Below, piece by piece: positions 32,521 to 43,578 of a stretch of DNA of 64,000 bases. The DNA lies in the NCBI GenBank assembly GCA_905221605.1, contig CAJNDS010002570.1:62001-126000 (forward strand), read 5' to 3'. A model generated the notes under the pieces. The model did not search any database, was not told the DNA's origin, and saw only the letters and a program-made list of their open reading frames with translations. Numbering within the stretch: position 1 is the stretch's first letter; each line of letters starts with the position of its first letter. Made by a program: the position numbers and the translations under genes. The DNA comes from Symbiodinium natans. Lineage: Eukaryota > Sar > Dinophyceae > Suessiales > Symbiodiniaceae.

Positions 32521-34206
32521 GGCTTCCCCCTCCGTCTTGGTCAGCCCCTGCGCCTGACTCGAAAGAAGCTTGCTTGTCAGCCGCGTTTCTAGCTTTCGTG
32601 GCCCCGATCTCAAGTTTCCTATTGCGAACCCTGAGCATGTTTCCAAACCCATTCCCATTCCCCGGACTCCCAGCCCGAACTTTACATCCCTATTCTGAAC
32701 GCCCTGAAATCGTGCGAGTTGCGCTTACTTCAAGACTTGTCCGTCCCACTCCGGCGCCTTCCATGCGTGGCCCAACCTGTAGCACTTAGCTGGCAGAAGC
32801 CAGCAGTCTCTGTGTTGTTTGCCATATCCAGACAAGTCATGCGTCTGGTCCCTTTGATGATGTTCTGTATGGGCCTTATCCAGCAGGGTGAAGCAACATG
32901 TCATCAAGTGCTCAAAGGAGCCGAGACCGAGACATCCGAGCAGGGCTAAGTGTGCTGCAACTTTCACGGATACCTCTCGACAGAAAAGGATGAGGCAGCG
33001 TGCAACGGCAATCGGTCACTCTGGAGATGGATTCAAAGATAGTCACTCGATGCCTCACCATAATGCCGCGAATGTTGTTCCGATAAGCGAGATCTCTGAG
33101 AGGGTTATTCAATGAAAGTTTCGTGTGTTCAATGAACAAATGGCGATGTCTATGGCAAAAACCTGATAACTTGACACCTTTTCGGTTTCTGGTTGATATG
33201 ATGAAAAACTTCGTTGTCATTGTTAGAAGTTCAGCATCGCCTAACTACTGTAGGAATAGCTTGGAGGAGGAGAGCGGGTGATTTCTTCAGTTTGAATCAA
33301 GAGCTTTGGGACCTCTGAATATCGAGGCTCGGAGGCTTGATTCAGGGACCGGGTAGAATTTTCGGAAGGATCAATCCCCACGCGTCTCCTGGTGATCCAA
33401 GCATACCTCGAATTTATTCTCTTGTTGAACGAGACGAACAAATCACAGCCTTTTCAGCCCAAGAAATGCCAGCTCCTTGGGCACTAAGCCGGTCCTGACT
33501 TCGTCGGAAGCGTAGTTTGATTCCATTGCCTTTCGCTAAGCTTTTGACTAGCAATATACTAGAGAGTTGAGCGTAACCGAGCGTTGCGCATATCTAACAA
33601 TGGTTGAAGATGGGAAGTGCCGATCGCGCCATTGCAATGAACGATCTTGCGCATTCATATGTATTCCAGACATTGAGGGGTCACCTTCTCGTGCGGCAAT
33701 TATTCCATCGCAATCATAGCTTCATCGGCCTCGGCAACTTTTCGTCGGTTCCATTCCAGGCAGAATTTATCCTATTGCAATTGAGGTCTGGAGCATCTGA
33801 ATGTTATTCCCCTTCCATGATCTGAAGTCGTTTTCTCCTTCGCAAGGAGTCAAAGACTGGCTTTTTGCATTAGAAAGAAAACCTGTAATCATCAGAGAGT
33901 CTGAGGCTGCATGAATCAGCTCTCCTGGTGCTCCTCCGGTGCTTGGAGTAGCATGACTTCACAAAAGGCGGCACTGGATTGTAGGTTTGAAGCTTCCCAG
34001 GAGAATTACCCGCGCAAACCGGACGTTCCTGGTACTCTTGCGGAACTTGAACGTGGTATGATGTCAATTTGGGTGTTAATCCTGGCGCTCCCCCGCAACT
34101 GTGAAGTACGTGCTTGAATTTCAAGACGGGCATCCCTCCTGCTGTTCTTCCAGTGCTTCATAGCTCAGCCACGCCGTTGTTCTCGTCTACAATCTTGTTG
34201 TGAGTT

Positions 34207-34208
34207 AG

Positions 34209-34240
<32 letters not shown>
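34207..34240. repeat. (CAT)n microsatellite
   Basis: About eleven CAT/ATC units, followed by GGTGATCATC. Confidence 0.95.
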
Positions 34241-34241
<1 letters not shown>

Positions 34242-35014
34242 GGTGATCATCAGGGGGCTTCTAGATCTTATCTTCACATCTCAAAGCAGCCCTTGAAATG
34301 AAAGCTTGCAAATGAAACTCGGGCATGCTAAAGTAAGACTGCCAAACCGCGGGTAGCCCCGCTTGCTTTGCATTCTGCGGGGTTCTGAAAGTCGCGACGC
34401 CGCACGGAGCGGATGAGTCCAAGATCTTTCCGCAGCCGGAATAGCTTGGCGGGGTATTGCCGCCTCTCGCAGCAGCTGCCAAGGCCTGGCTGAGGTCATG
34501 AGCAGTAAGGAGAATATTTGCACTTCGGAACAGGCACCACGAAGATTTATTGAAGAAGGTTTGTGGGTGGTTCTGCTGGAGGTCGGTACGGTAGCGGGTT
34601 GGCTTCTCACAGAAGGCACTGTGGTCCCGGCCCCGTTGTTGCCTTGGGAATTGACTGTTGGCCGAGTAGCTTTCAGAGTTCCGTGCTATGGCCGCTCCTC
34701 AAAAAACGAAGAGCTTGGGCAGCATTGAGGGACAGAATACCCGACTCGGGCACATTGCCTTAAGACACTCAGCTGCCCTTGCAGGGACCCAAGCCGCACC
34801 TGCGACGCCGATGGAGGCCACGCAGCTGCAGCTCTTTGACGTCAAAAGCCGCGAAGCTTTGTTGGAACTTGCAAGAGCAGGAAAGGGGCAAGTTGTCTCA
34901 GTCTCATTGATGCGCTCTCACCCATTCTTTCAATGCACCGTATGCGTTTCGTGCAATCCTCTGGAGCTTCCACCTCAAGCCTCAAGCTCAGCCAGCCTGT
35001 CAAGCTTCTCTGCG

Positions 35015-35785
35015 ATGGCGGCGAATCCAAGAGCTCGTTCTTGCCGCAGGTCGTCGTCGAGACTCCCTGCAGCAATTGCCACAGCAGGAGTTGCCATCCT
35101 CTTTGTCTGCTCCGAGGGCGCGACAAGTTTCTCTCAAGCCCCTGCACCAACATCGCGACGATTCGCCTTGGGAGGTCTTGTCTCAGGTGCGGCAGTCTCC
35201 TTGACTCGACCGGCTTGGGCAGAGGAGATCATTCGCTCGGATCCCTTTCTTGGTTCTTTGCAGAAGCAGAGTGCTGGACAAGCTTGGCCGAACGGACAGT
35301 GCAAAGCTGACGTTACGAACGTTCAGGACAAATGGAAGGCAGCTATCCTAAAAATCTCCAAAGAATACCTGAGCAATCCAACGGGAGAGAAGTACAAGGA
35401 TGTAGCAAAGGAAGCTGCAGGTGAACTTTACGGATACGACGTCGGAAATGTGCTTTTCAAGCCGACCAAGGCAAAAGAAACGCCGTTCCGAGTATCTGCA
35501 GAAGGTGCGCTGTCCTACTTCATTGGGTACGATGCCATACAACCGGCAGGGTTCAAAGAGGATAAAGGCTTCGCTATCAATGCTGGCAAGGGCTGGAAAG
35601 AGGTGCGCTTTGAGAATAGCCAGATCAGTTGCTACGATGGTCTTGCGTTTGCCCAGGGGAACTATTTTTTCACCGATTTTGACAGCAAGGTTGCGAAGGT
35701 GGAGTACAGCTTTGCCTACCAGAAGATGCCCGACGGCAAGTTGAAAATTGTGCTCCACCACTCTTCCATTCCATACTCTGGGTGA
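35015..35785 (+). CDS. thylakoid-lumen NTF2/SnoaL-like protein, plastid-targeted, intron-poor
   Basis: ATG at 35015 is chosen because it opens a recognisable leader; the frame itself is open from 34688. The 256-residue product begins MAANPRARSCRRSSSR, then a hydrophobic signal-peptide core (LPAAIATAGVAILFVC) and a short transit region (ATSFSQAPAPT). A twin-arginine thylakoid signal follows (SRRFALGGLVSGAAVSLTRP) with cleavage at AWA. The mature part has about 180 residues: a helix (VQDKWKAAILKISKEYL), LYGYDVGNVLFKPTKAKETP, SYFIGYDA, FAINAGKGWKEVRF and the end LKIVLHHSSIPY. It resembles algal proteins of the SnoaL/NTF2-like superfamily, some of which carry an unrelated cyclohydrolase label in databases. 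Function is unknown; the TAT leader implies import in folded form. The whole coding region is one exon, unlike its neighbours. Confidence 0.85.
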   Translation: MAANPRARSCRRSSSRLPAAIATAGVAILFVCSEGATSFSQAPAPTSRRFALGGLVSGAAVSLTRPAWAEEIIRSDPFLGSLQKQSAGQAWPNGQCKADVTNVQDKWKAAILKISKEYLSNPTGEKYKDVAKEAAGELYGYDVGNVLFKPTKAKETPFRVSAEGALSYFIGYDAIQPAGFKEDKGFAINAGKGWKEVRFENSQISCYDGLAFAQGNYFFTDFDSKVAKVEYSFAYQKMPDGKLKIVLHHSSIPYSG

Positions 35786-35813
35786 GAGCTGGAAGGCACC
35801 ACCTGGAAGCACT

Positions 35814-36049
35814 TAATCCGAGCTTCTGATTTGCAGGGGGGGTCGCCCCCCCTCCCCAGAACAAGAAAAAACGCCCAGTGCAGAATGGTAGGCCCCCCCC
35901 CCCCCCCCGCGTAGACAAATGAAAAAAAAATCACTTCAAATATGGGTGGTAAAATCGGTAGGTCTCCTCTTGCTCCATATGGGTCCTAATTAACGGTACT
36001 CTTGGGCCGGGCTCCCGGCCGAAAAAAACCTAATCAGAAGCTCGGATTA
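35814..36049. mobile_element. 236-bp MITE-like element with 18-bp terminal inverted repeats
   Basis: TAATCCGAGCTTCTGATT (35814-35831) is an exact reverse complement of 36032-36049. The element is flanked by, or ends in, TA on both sides, compatible with a TA target (Tc1/mariner-like) if TA is counted as the duplication. The inside is non-coding: a hairpin GGGGGGGTCGCCCCCCC, CCCCAGAACAAGAAAAAAC, a long C-run and GGGCTCCCGGCC. It sits 29 bp after the stop codon of the lumen protein, so it probably lies in the 3' UTR. Confidence 0.75.
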
Positions 36050-39000
36050 GACAGCAGCAGAGCTGTCTTGAGTGGCGAAAGAGCATGCCAGGCGGCGTGC
36101 GTTTGCTGCGTGTCTTGCTCGCGTGGCAACTGAGGATGGCGTTTTGAAGCCGGCTTGGGGTAGCGGCTTGCCCAGTCCGGGAGTGCACAGTCCTACGCAA
36201 GGGGCCGGCGCAACTGACACGAATCTTCCAACTTCAAGCGAAAGTGGAAATTGGACAATGCCCATATGCACAAGTATTATGCGTACACGTGCCTACTCCG
36301 ACGATGTGCAGTAGTCTGCAGCCTCTCATACTTCTGCCGGGCCCTGCGGTAGGTCGTTTGAAGTGCCGTTTGCAGAGGGGTGCTCTTCAACATTGACTGA
36401 AGAATTGTGAATATGGGCGAGTACGAGGTCGATAAGGCCAGTGCGAGAAAAGAAGTGCCTTGTAAACTGCAGGCTTTGAGACGGTCATGCTAGCTCGCGG
36501 CCTTCTTGAGGGTCCAAGGTGCAACGCTGGACTGCTGCTCAGTAGGTGGAGAGTGGAGAGAGTGCTGGGCAGCATGAGTGGCGGCATGGTGGAAGTCGCG
36601 AGTGTACAAGCCATGGTGTATCGTAGCTTTTTCGGTTTACCTCTTGAAGCTGTATATGTCGAGCCGTCCTGCATGATATGCATTCATCTACTATGTACCA
36701 GAATTACATTAATTACCGCTGCACTGTTCTTGTTGGCAAGGCGGGTCACTCCCGGCCGGTGCCGCCGGTCCGGTTGGAGAGCCTGGAGACGAAGGCCCCG
36801 CGTGCTGCTTGCAACGCAGCAGCTGCTTGTGGCACTGTGCCGGCTTTCTTGGTCAGAGAAGATTGCACGCGTGTACGCCTTGGAGGTGCAGGACATGCGT
36901 ATTGGACAAGATGAGGTGCGGGGAGCAATCTGGGTCAGGAGATTGAATTGAGGTTTCTTTTCCCTTGAGTTTTGCCAACTCATGGAGGAGGATTGTGTCA
37001 GCAAAAGTAAAGCACATAGTTCGGTAAGGTAGACAGGCTCTGCAGAATGGCCCGGCCGTAAGCAGCTATCGTGCAAACACACACACAGTGATTACGCCAG
37101 GTTCGTCCCTTTAAGACAGAAGTCTGCGTGCGGATGTCTCCGTACATTTGCCGCGCGCTTCAGTTCATCATGAGCCCATAAAGGGGTTGTCATCACTTGC
37201 TGTCTTTCATGAACGCTTCAGTTTTCGCTCGTCCGCAGGGTGTTGGCCCGGCAGGTTTAGTCAAAGCTCTGATCCACTGTGTGCTCGAAGTGTTTCGGCC
37301 CATATCCTCCAAGCCAGCGATGCTCCTCGGATCGCAGGGTTGGTCCCCTTCATCGTTCCTGAAAAGTTGAACACTCCAAGTCTGGTCTTCATGCCCCAAG
37401 AGCTCCATTCGGGCTTTTGATACATTGATTGATCTCAACGCAATGGGTTCACCCCAAGGGGCTCTCTATCAAGGAGCAGTTGCGTTTCGGAAGCCCCCTG
37501 CATCGAGAGACACCTCTAGGTCACTGATGGAGGACACCGCCACTGAAAGCACTGCCTCCCTGGGAGAGGTGCCCTTGGCTTTTTTGGCTTTTGGGTTCGG
37601 GGTGTTTGGTGAAGAAGCTCTTAACTGGCAGGGCCGTGCCGAGGCCTGATGCTTGCTCTGAAGGTTCCGAGCTTCATTGGTCGGCTACTTCTTAAGTTTT
37701 TGTTGAGCCGGGCACGGGGCATGGGCGGTTTAATTTTCCAGAAGTCTCAAGTGCAAGAAGTTGGTAGCAGCGAACCAGATGCTTCACTCCCAGCCTATGA
37801 GTCCTATACAACAGCCGAAATGCCCCCAAGCATGCACTCCACACATTTCAAGCCGCAGTCCTGTGTCGCCAGTTGATTCACTTGATCGCTACATGTAGTA
37901 CGGCCCTTGAGTTTCGGGGATTTTCTACAGGCTGGAGAGGGACACGTCGGACGTGCCAGGGGAAGGCTGTGATGCAGCATTCCCTGAAGCACCGGCGGGG
38001 CTTGTTGGTCTTAAAGGCCTTCAACCCGGCAGCTCCAAATCCTCAAATCCTCAACCAAGAGCATCAGGTCAACGACTCCATTCGTGAGCTGCGCATCGTT
38101 GTTGATGGCGAGCACCTTGGCTGCATGCTGTGGAACGTCGAACTCTGGAGTTCTCGTAGCCTCAGCCGCCTCAGCTTCATTCTGTAGCCACCACCATGCT
38201 CAGGTTAAAACGCCACAGGGAACTTCTGCTGGATCTAAGTTTGCAGGCCAGCCGCGACGGGTTTTGGACTTTGGACCTTCGAGAAAGGATGAGTATGCAA
38301 AGGACATGCAGGGGCTCTTCGCGCAAATCCGTGAGCCAGGCTCAGGGGCATGCAAACTTTGTGGCTGTGAGCCTTGGGGAATTTGGTAGTTCAGAACAAC
38401 TACTACAAACTCCGCAACTTCATGCTTGCACCATCTGACCTATGGGATGCCAACTTGGCCAAAAATTGTATCCCCACGGCCAGAGCCTGCTCAAGTGGTT
38501 TGGCCACCAACAAGCGAACTCGCGCAACGCTAGCAGCAGTTGAAAGGAGGCACGCGAAGACAAAGACAGCCTCGAAGTTGGGGCTGTTGTAACCTAGATC
38601 TAATCCTTGCAGGTTCTCAGAGTCAGAGCCTAGTCACAGTTTGCCGTGAGTCAGCTCAGAAACTCTTTACAAGTAAAGCCTGAAGCCTTCATAGCCCGCT
38701 GTGCCTTTTTCGGCAGGTGACACGGATGTCAGAGTCTGGAAAAAGCTTCTTCCGGCAGTCGACCCATGCTGGCACTTCCGAATCGAGGGTTTTAGGGTAC
38801 GGGATTTTTGGGGCTTTCCATGGATTCATGAGAGCTTGCGCATGGAAAGCTTCAGTAGGCTGATCCCGTGCTTGGGACTTTGTTAATGAAGTAATGGGGG
38901 TCTGGTGGACCCTACAGTAGACTCCAAATTGGAACATCCTTGTCACCACGCCCCGAAAGGTATACTAAAGGGAATCCCAGCTCTAATCATCCTTAAACCA

Positions 39001-42000
39001 TGTTCCAACTTTCTGGAACCCAAGCCACAGGAGTTCGGGCTGTTTGGAATTGCAGGCTTCAGTTCAGGTTCAGGTTAGGGGCGGAGACCTGCAAGCCCAG
39101 ATCGGTCGACAGCCCTGTCCTCTCAGCGATGACGCTGTCCGCGGATTTTGCCCAGGACGGCTTACGATTTAGGGATTCAGGGCTTAGCATGTAGCGTCTT
39201 TTGGCTCAGGATGTTTAGGAAGTCTTGAAGGCCCTCGCCTCCGAAGTTTGCTGAATCCGAAGCCCAAACTCGGCTGCGGGTTCAGGGTTCAGCGCTTTGC
39301 CCTTCAGCTGAAACAGAATGTAGCCTTCAGCCCAGTCCCAAAGCCCCAAGAATCCCAAGAAGCCCTAAAGTCACCTTGCCCCTCTGTAGCGCAGCCCTCC
39401 AGGCCGGCCGTTTCCAGAAGCCTGACTTATCAAGCTCCTTTGGCTCCAGAGGAGCATCCGCTTCCGGCGTTCAATTCTGAGGGTTGCGTAGGTTTAGGGC
39501 GCGGGTCTTCGGCGGGTGTTATCAGATCAGTGCCTTAAATTGCAATCGCTTGCGCGCGCCGACTCGGCACCTCGGCACACTGGGGCTGACGCAAAACCCT
39601 GCAAAGAATCTCCGATGCGCCCGTCTTTCACAGGACTACTCGCTCCCCCGACGCTGAGACGCAACAGCCACACCAGCCACCCACCAGGCGCTTGAGCTCT
39701 GAGGGTGGGAGTGGTTTTAGGGAATCTTGGTGGCATCATGGCTTGCAGTTGCCTCCCGTACGCCGATTTACGTGCTTTTGATCAGTCAGACTCAGACATC
39801 AAGGGTTCTCACTGATCCACCCAAAGGGGGGTTCAACATTTGGTTAAAGGCCATCTAAGGCTACTTTTCTTTTTCCGTCGTTGGCCCTCGGCTGCGAACG
39901 CGTGGCAGAAGACATGCACGTGGCAACATAAGTCACAAAGCCCAAAATGTCCTGGTATGTCGTGGGCATCCTCCAACCGAACACTGTAAGACTGTAAGCC
40001 CAAACCTCAAAGCCTGAACCCGGGAAGCTTAAACGGAAAGACTTGCAGAGGCGTGACTGGCGAAAGGAGCCGAAATGCCCCCGACGAGCTGCCTGAGATG
40101 TGCCTCATCCGTTGAGAAGCGGGTGTTGCATTACTGTTTTAATGGCACTGGAAGCCTGAACACCTCAATGATCCCTGAATAAGGGTCCCAATGTATACCT
40201 TACTGGGGATATTCAGGGTATCTTGACAGGCATTTTCGGAGGTCTAGGGAAGTGGAACCTTGCTGCACGAAGTGAACAAGGTCCCTGATACACCTCGGCC
40301 CCTACTACAAATACAAATTGGCATGGCTTTGGAGGAGCATGTACCTAAGCGTCGCAGCTTGTGGCCCCGAAACACGTGCTCTGCCACATCGCTCAACACC
40401 GGAGACGTGGGCTTTTGGGCTTTGGGGGGGGGCCTCGAGCTTCGTGACAAACTTGCTCCATTCATCTGACAAACAAAGGTCTGGGAGAGCGGCGCGGCAT
40501 TCTGTACACTGCGACCTCGAGGCCATGAAGGCGAAGGCATCGTCACAATCCAACGGTGGGCTAGAAGCTGTGGCCGCTTGCGGTTTAGTGCCTTGGGTGC
40601 TTGCCCAAAGTTCTTTTCTCGTTATGCGCTTTGAGCAGTGAGTGGGCCATGTACTAGCAATCCTGACCTGGACCAGCTTGGGGAAATACTTTGACATTCT
40701 AGCTGGCTACATTGATGATCAAAAGGTGTTTGATGTTCACAGGCGGCTTTTAGTTCAGGCATGGCAAGCCTAAAGGTGCTTGCATAAGGCCGGCGATGCC
40801 AGGTCGTGAAGCATCTCCGGCGAAGGGTCTCGTCTAGGAGGGAATGGGTATAGCATTGTTGAAGCTTCTCCAACACGAGAAGTGTACGTCTGCAAACTCG
40901 GGGAGACGAGAACCCATGGGCTTACCACATTCACAAGAACCCCGACATCCCACGTGGTTGCAGACATCGCCTGCTGGGTCACTTTGGCTTCGGCACCGTG
41001 TACCATGGATGTGCATGCCTGATTGCACAGGGTTTATAGAGTTTAGGGGTGGGTACAACTGGCCCCGAAGACCAATGCAACCCCTTTTGCGTGGTTTCTT
41101 CTCTGTTTGGGGTGTGGATGTAGCTTGAGCTTGTTGTGGCCGAAAATAAGGGAACCCTTGTTTAGACCGCGAAGAAAGACTTAGTGGCTGTCTAGAGCTT
41201 CAGCGTCAAGTGCAGGCCAAAAGCACGTTCTCCAACCAGACGTCGTCCCACATGTGGCTCGATCCAGCATTTGTGAGTCCGAAACCTGTTCGTTGTTGTG
41301 GATTGTTGTAAGAAGGCTGCATCCCATGTAACCCAGAAAGACAGGCTTTGGGGGCTTGTTAACCTCAAGGGCTTAGGACGGCTTATCCTCAAGCATCCTC
41401 TCAAACCTCAGAAGTCCAGCACCCAGTTTCGGAGCCCTAACTTGAGGTCTTGTTGTGAGTTTGTACTCTGAGACGAATCAATCCCCCCTGTCCTGGCTGT
41501 GTTTCCCCCCCCCCCCCCCCCAAAGTTCTTCAGCCAAAGGAAGGGAAGCCGGCGTGCAGCTAGGACAGGGAAGGTTTGGTATTTTTGGGCCGTCTACTTG
41601 GCAACACAACGGAGATTTTGAGGCCAGAACAAGGCTTTTGCCCAAACACTGTGGCGTAAGCAGCTTCTGGAGCTCTTGAGGGTAGGTTTGAGGACATTCT
41701 CATGCTTGGGCAACAAGGCAAAGCACTGTCAGAAATCATGCGTCGGCTCAGGTGCCCCTGAGTTGCTGCATTTGAGAGTTCGGCAGGTAGGCCTGAACCC
41801 TAAAATTGTCGAGACTGCGGGCTGCAAAATGGGACGATCGCGCCTCGGGAGGATCGTCTCGTCCAAGTTCTTTTCCACGCTGGTCGCCGCCTTGCAACTC
41901 ATTCTGTGAATTACTTCTGTGCCATTTGCAGAGCAGAAGCGAAAGGAGGTAGACGTCATGATTCGTTGAGAACCGGCACGGCTCAGGATATTCCTGAATC

Positions 42001-42625
42001 TGGTGCTGCTGGGGGCGGAGGTGGGAGTCAATTTGCTTTGCACCCCAAAGTCGAGGGCATATGAGGCGAGGACTTCCGGAGAAGCCTTACCAACAAGGCA
42101 TCCACGCTCCTTAAGTGGGCAAGGCGGCAGAGACAGCCGAGTTTAAAGGAAGTCTGAATCCGTTTCTACAACGTTGACTGGATCCATGGTATGTCTAACA
42201 TGTGTGAGCTGATTCTTATGGTCATGGGTGTGAGGAAGTACTAGCAGGCCAGTTTTTTGACGGTCGAACAAGCGACCCCTAGACTGATTGTTGCCGTGTT
42301 GCAAGAAAGGAAGGGCGGAAGGAAGGGACCTCCAATTGTAACAAAGCTTAGCCAAGCACAATTCGCCATGGAGGAGTTCGAGCCAGCGTGCATCAACATG
42401 CACCGCACTGTTACAAATCATTCCCCCTTCGCTTTGCAAACAAAGACATTGAACAACTACCACTTGGACCCTGCAATAACACACCACACAGAGCCGACAG
42501 GCTGCGTTTAGGCAGTCGGTGATTCTAAGCACTGTGGAAACTCGGCAAACCAACCACGGCATCCGGGCCTGTGTAGTTTGTAGTCTTGTAGCCTTATTGA
42601 ACACCTGGAAGAAGCGATGTGCTGT
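36050..42625. other. no gene assigned
   Basis: Several open frames of 70-154 codons occur (longest 36487-36951) without recognisable domains. One short stretch, 40967-41011, reads RLLGHFGFGTVYHG, reminiscent of a kinase glycine loop, but no other kinase exon was found nearby. An exon-like NNYYKLRNFMLAPSDLWDAN occurs at about 38392-38451. A C17 run is at 41506-41521. Otherwise I see nothing. Confidence 0.35.
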
Positions 42626-42972
42626 AATTGTAAACGCTTGCGCGCGCCGTCTCGGCAGCCGGGCGCCCCAGGACAGGACAGGAGGAAAGAGGGTGTCGCA
42701 CAAAAAGGGGAGGAATGGAGGTGGGGGGAGGGGGAGGGAGGGGGGAGGGGGGGAGGGGGAGGGGGAGAGGGGGGAGGCGGGGGGGGGAGGGGGGGGGTTT
42801 GACAGGCGGCACCCTCCACAGCATCGGTTTGCAGCTCCTCCAAGCGATTGGGGGGGGGGGGTCCCACAGGGCGGGGGGGTGGCGTCAAAATTTTGTAGGG
42901 GGGGAAGTGGGTTAGGTGGAAGGAGGGTCGATCCGGGTCTGCTTGTTCAGGCAGGAAGCCGAGGCGAATTTT
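42626..42972 (+). repeat. intact copy of the G-rich dispersed repeat
   Basis: Begins AATTGTAAACGCTTGCGCGC and CCGTCTCGGCAGCC, passes through G-rich blocks (GGGGAGGGGGAGG type), then GCATCGGTTTGCAGCTCC, CAAGCGATTGGGGG and GGCAGGAAGCCGAGGCGAAT. A left-end-only relative is at 39537-39570 (TTGCAATCGCTTGCGCGCGC). No coding capacity. Confidence 0.75.
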
Positions 42973-43366
42973 TGAATCGATCGAGAACCGTGCACAGCTG
43001 GAAATGCTGCAATTTGACAGTAGAGTTTGCAGATGGCCATTTACAGCGGGTGGAGCTTTGTTGAAGCTGCCCGACACCTGGAAACCACCAGCAATGCTGC
43101 AATTGTTCAGGGCGTTTGGCTTTGAATCTGCCTCAAAAATACACGAGGAGATGCTTTTTCGGTCTGACATTTACAGAATCCGATGAGCCAAGCAAACAGC
43201 CATACAACAAAAGGGAAGGGCCATACCTAAGAGAAAAGATCTCCGCAAGGCCATTGCAAGGACGGTCGCCGCAAGGGTAAATGTCGTTGTCACTCATGGA
43301 TGCTACTTATGTGTTCGTTTCTCGCGTGTGCTACTTCTAGAACGCATGGCAGTGGTAGTGATGGTT

Positions 43367-43371
43367 CGTTC
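43367..43371. repeat. target-site duplication CGTTC (left)
   Basis: Identical to 53118-53122 immediately outside the right LTR. Five bp is the normal size for copia-type integrases. Confidence 0.95.
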
Positions 43372-43535
43372 TGTCAAATGAATGCTCCCTTTCACATATG
43401 ATTGCTGTTGGCCACACGCGCCCGACCGAACTGAAGGCTCACAGGGACAGGGATGCGCGCTAGATGCAAAAGCCTTGAGACCACTTGGGAGTTGTGCGTT
43501 GAGATCCAGGCTCCACTAAACTGGCTGCTTACGCA
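43372..43535 (+). repeat. 5' LTR, 164 bp
   Basis: Begins TGTCAAATGAATG and ends CTTACGCA (TG...CA ends). Same sequence as 52954-53117 by base-by-base reading. Very short for an LTR; it should contain the promoter and the R region, but I see no clear TATA box. Confidence 0.97.
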
Positions 43536-43536
43536 T

Positions 43537-43551
43537 TGGTAGCGACTAGCC
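43537..43551 (+). promoter_or_regulatory. putative primer-binding site
   Basis: TGGTAGCGACTAGCC starts one base after the 5' LTR. TGG pairs with a tRNA CCA end, and TGGTA fits an initiator-methionine-type tRNA as used by many copia elements. The actual tRNA is not in the window. Confidence 0.5.
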
Positions 43552-43578
43552 CGGCGACGCCACTCCGTATGGGCTACG

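Larger units (their letters stand above)
29961..34687. other. no gene assigned; several small repeats
   Basis: Degenerate CCATGGCGTACC repeats at about 31020-31140; GATGAC/GATGATGAT at 32103-32134; G/C homopolymer palindromes at 32358-32520; (CAT)n at 34207-34240. A short lysine/arginine-rich frame at 31575-31710 (EKRVRCKKLGRKRNFFGVEY) looks protein-like but cannot be placed in a gene. Confidence 0.4.

Noticed and set aside
36487-36951. 154-codon plus-strand frame
   Set aside because: No recognisable motif, composition not convincing, and no exon-like boundaries.
42143-42703. 186-codon minus-strand frame
   Set aside because: No domain recognised and it runs into the dispersed repeat.
42508-43170. 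220-codon minus-strand frame rich in proline
   Set aside because: Overlies the G-rich dispersed repeat; proline and glycine runs come from homopolymers.
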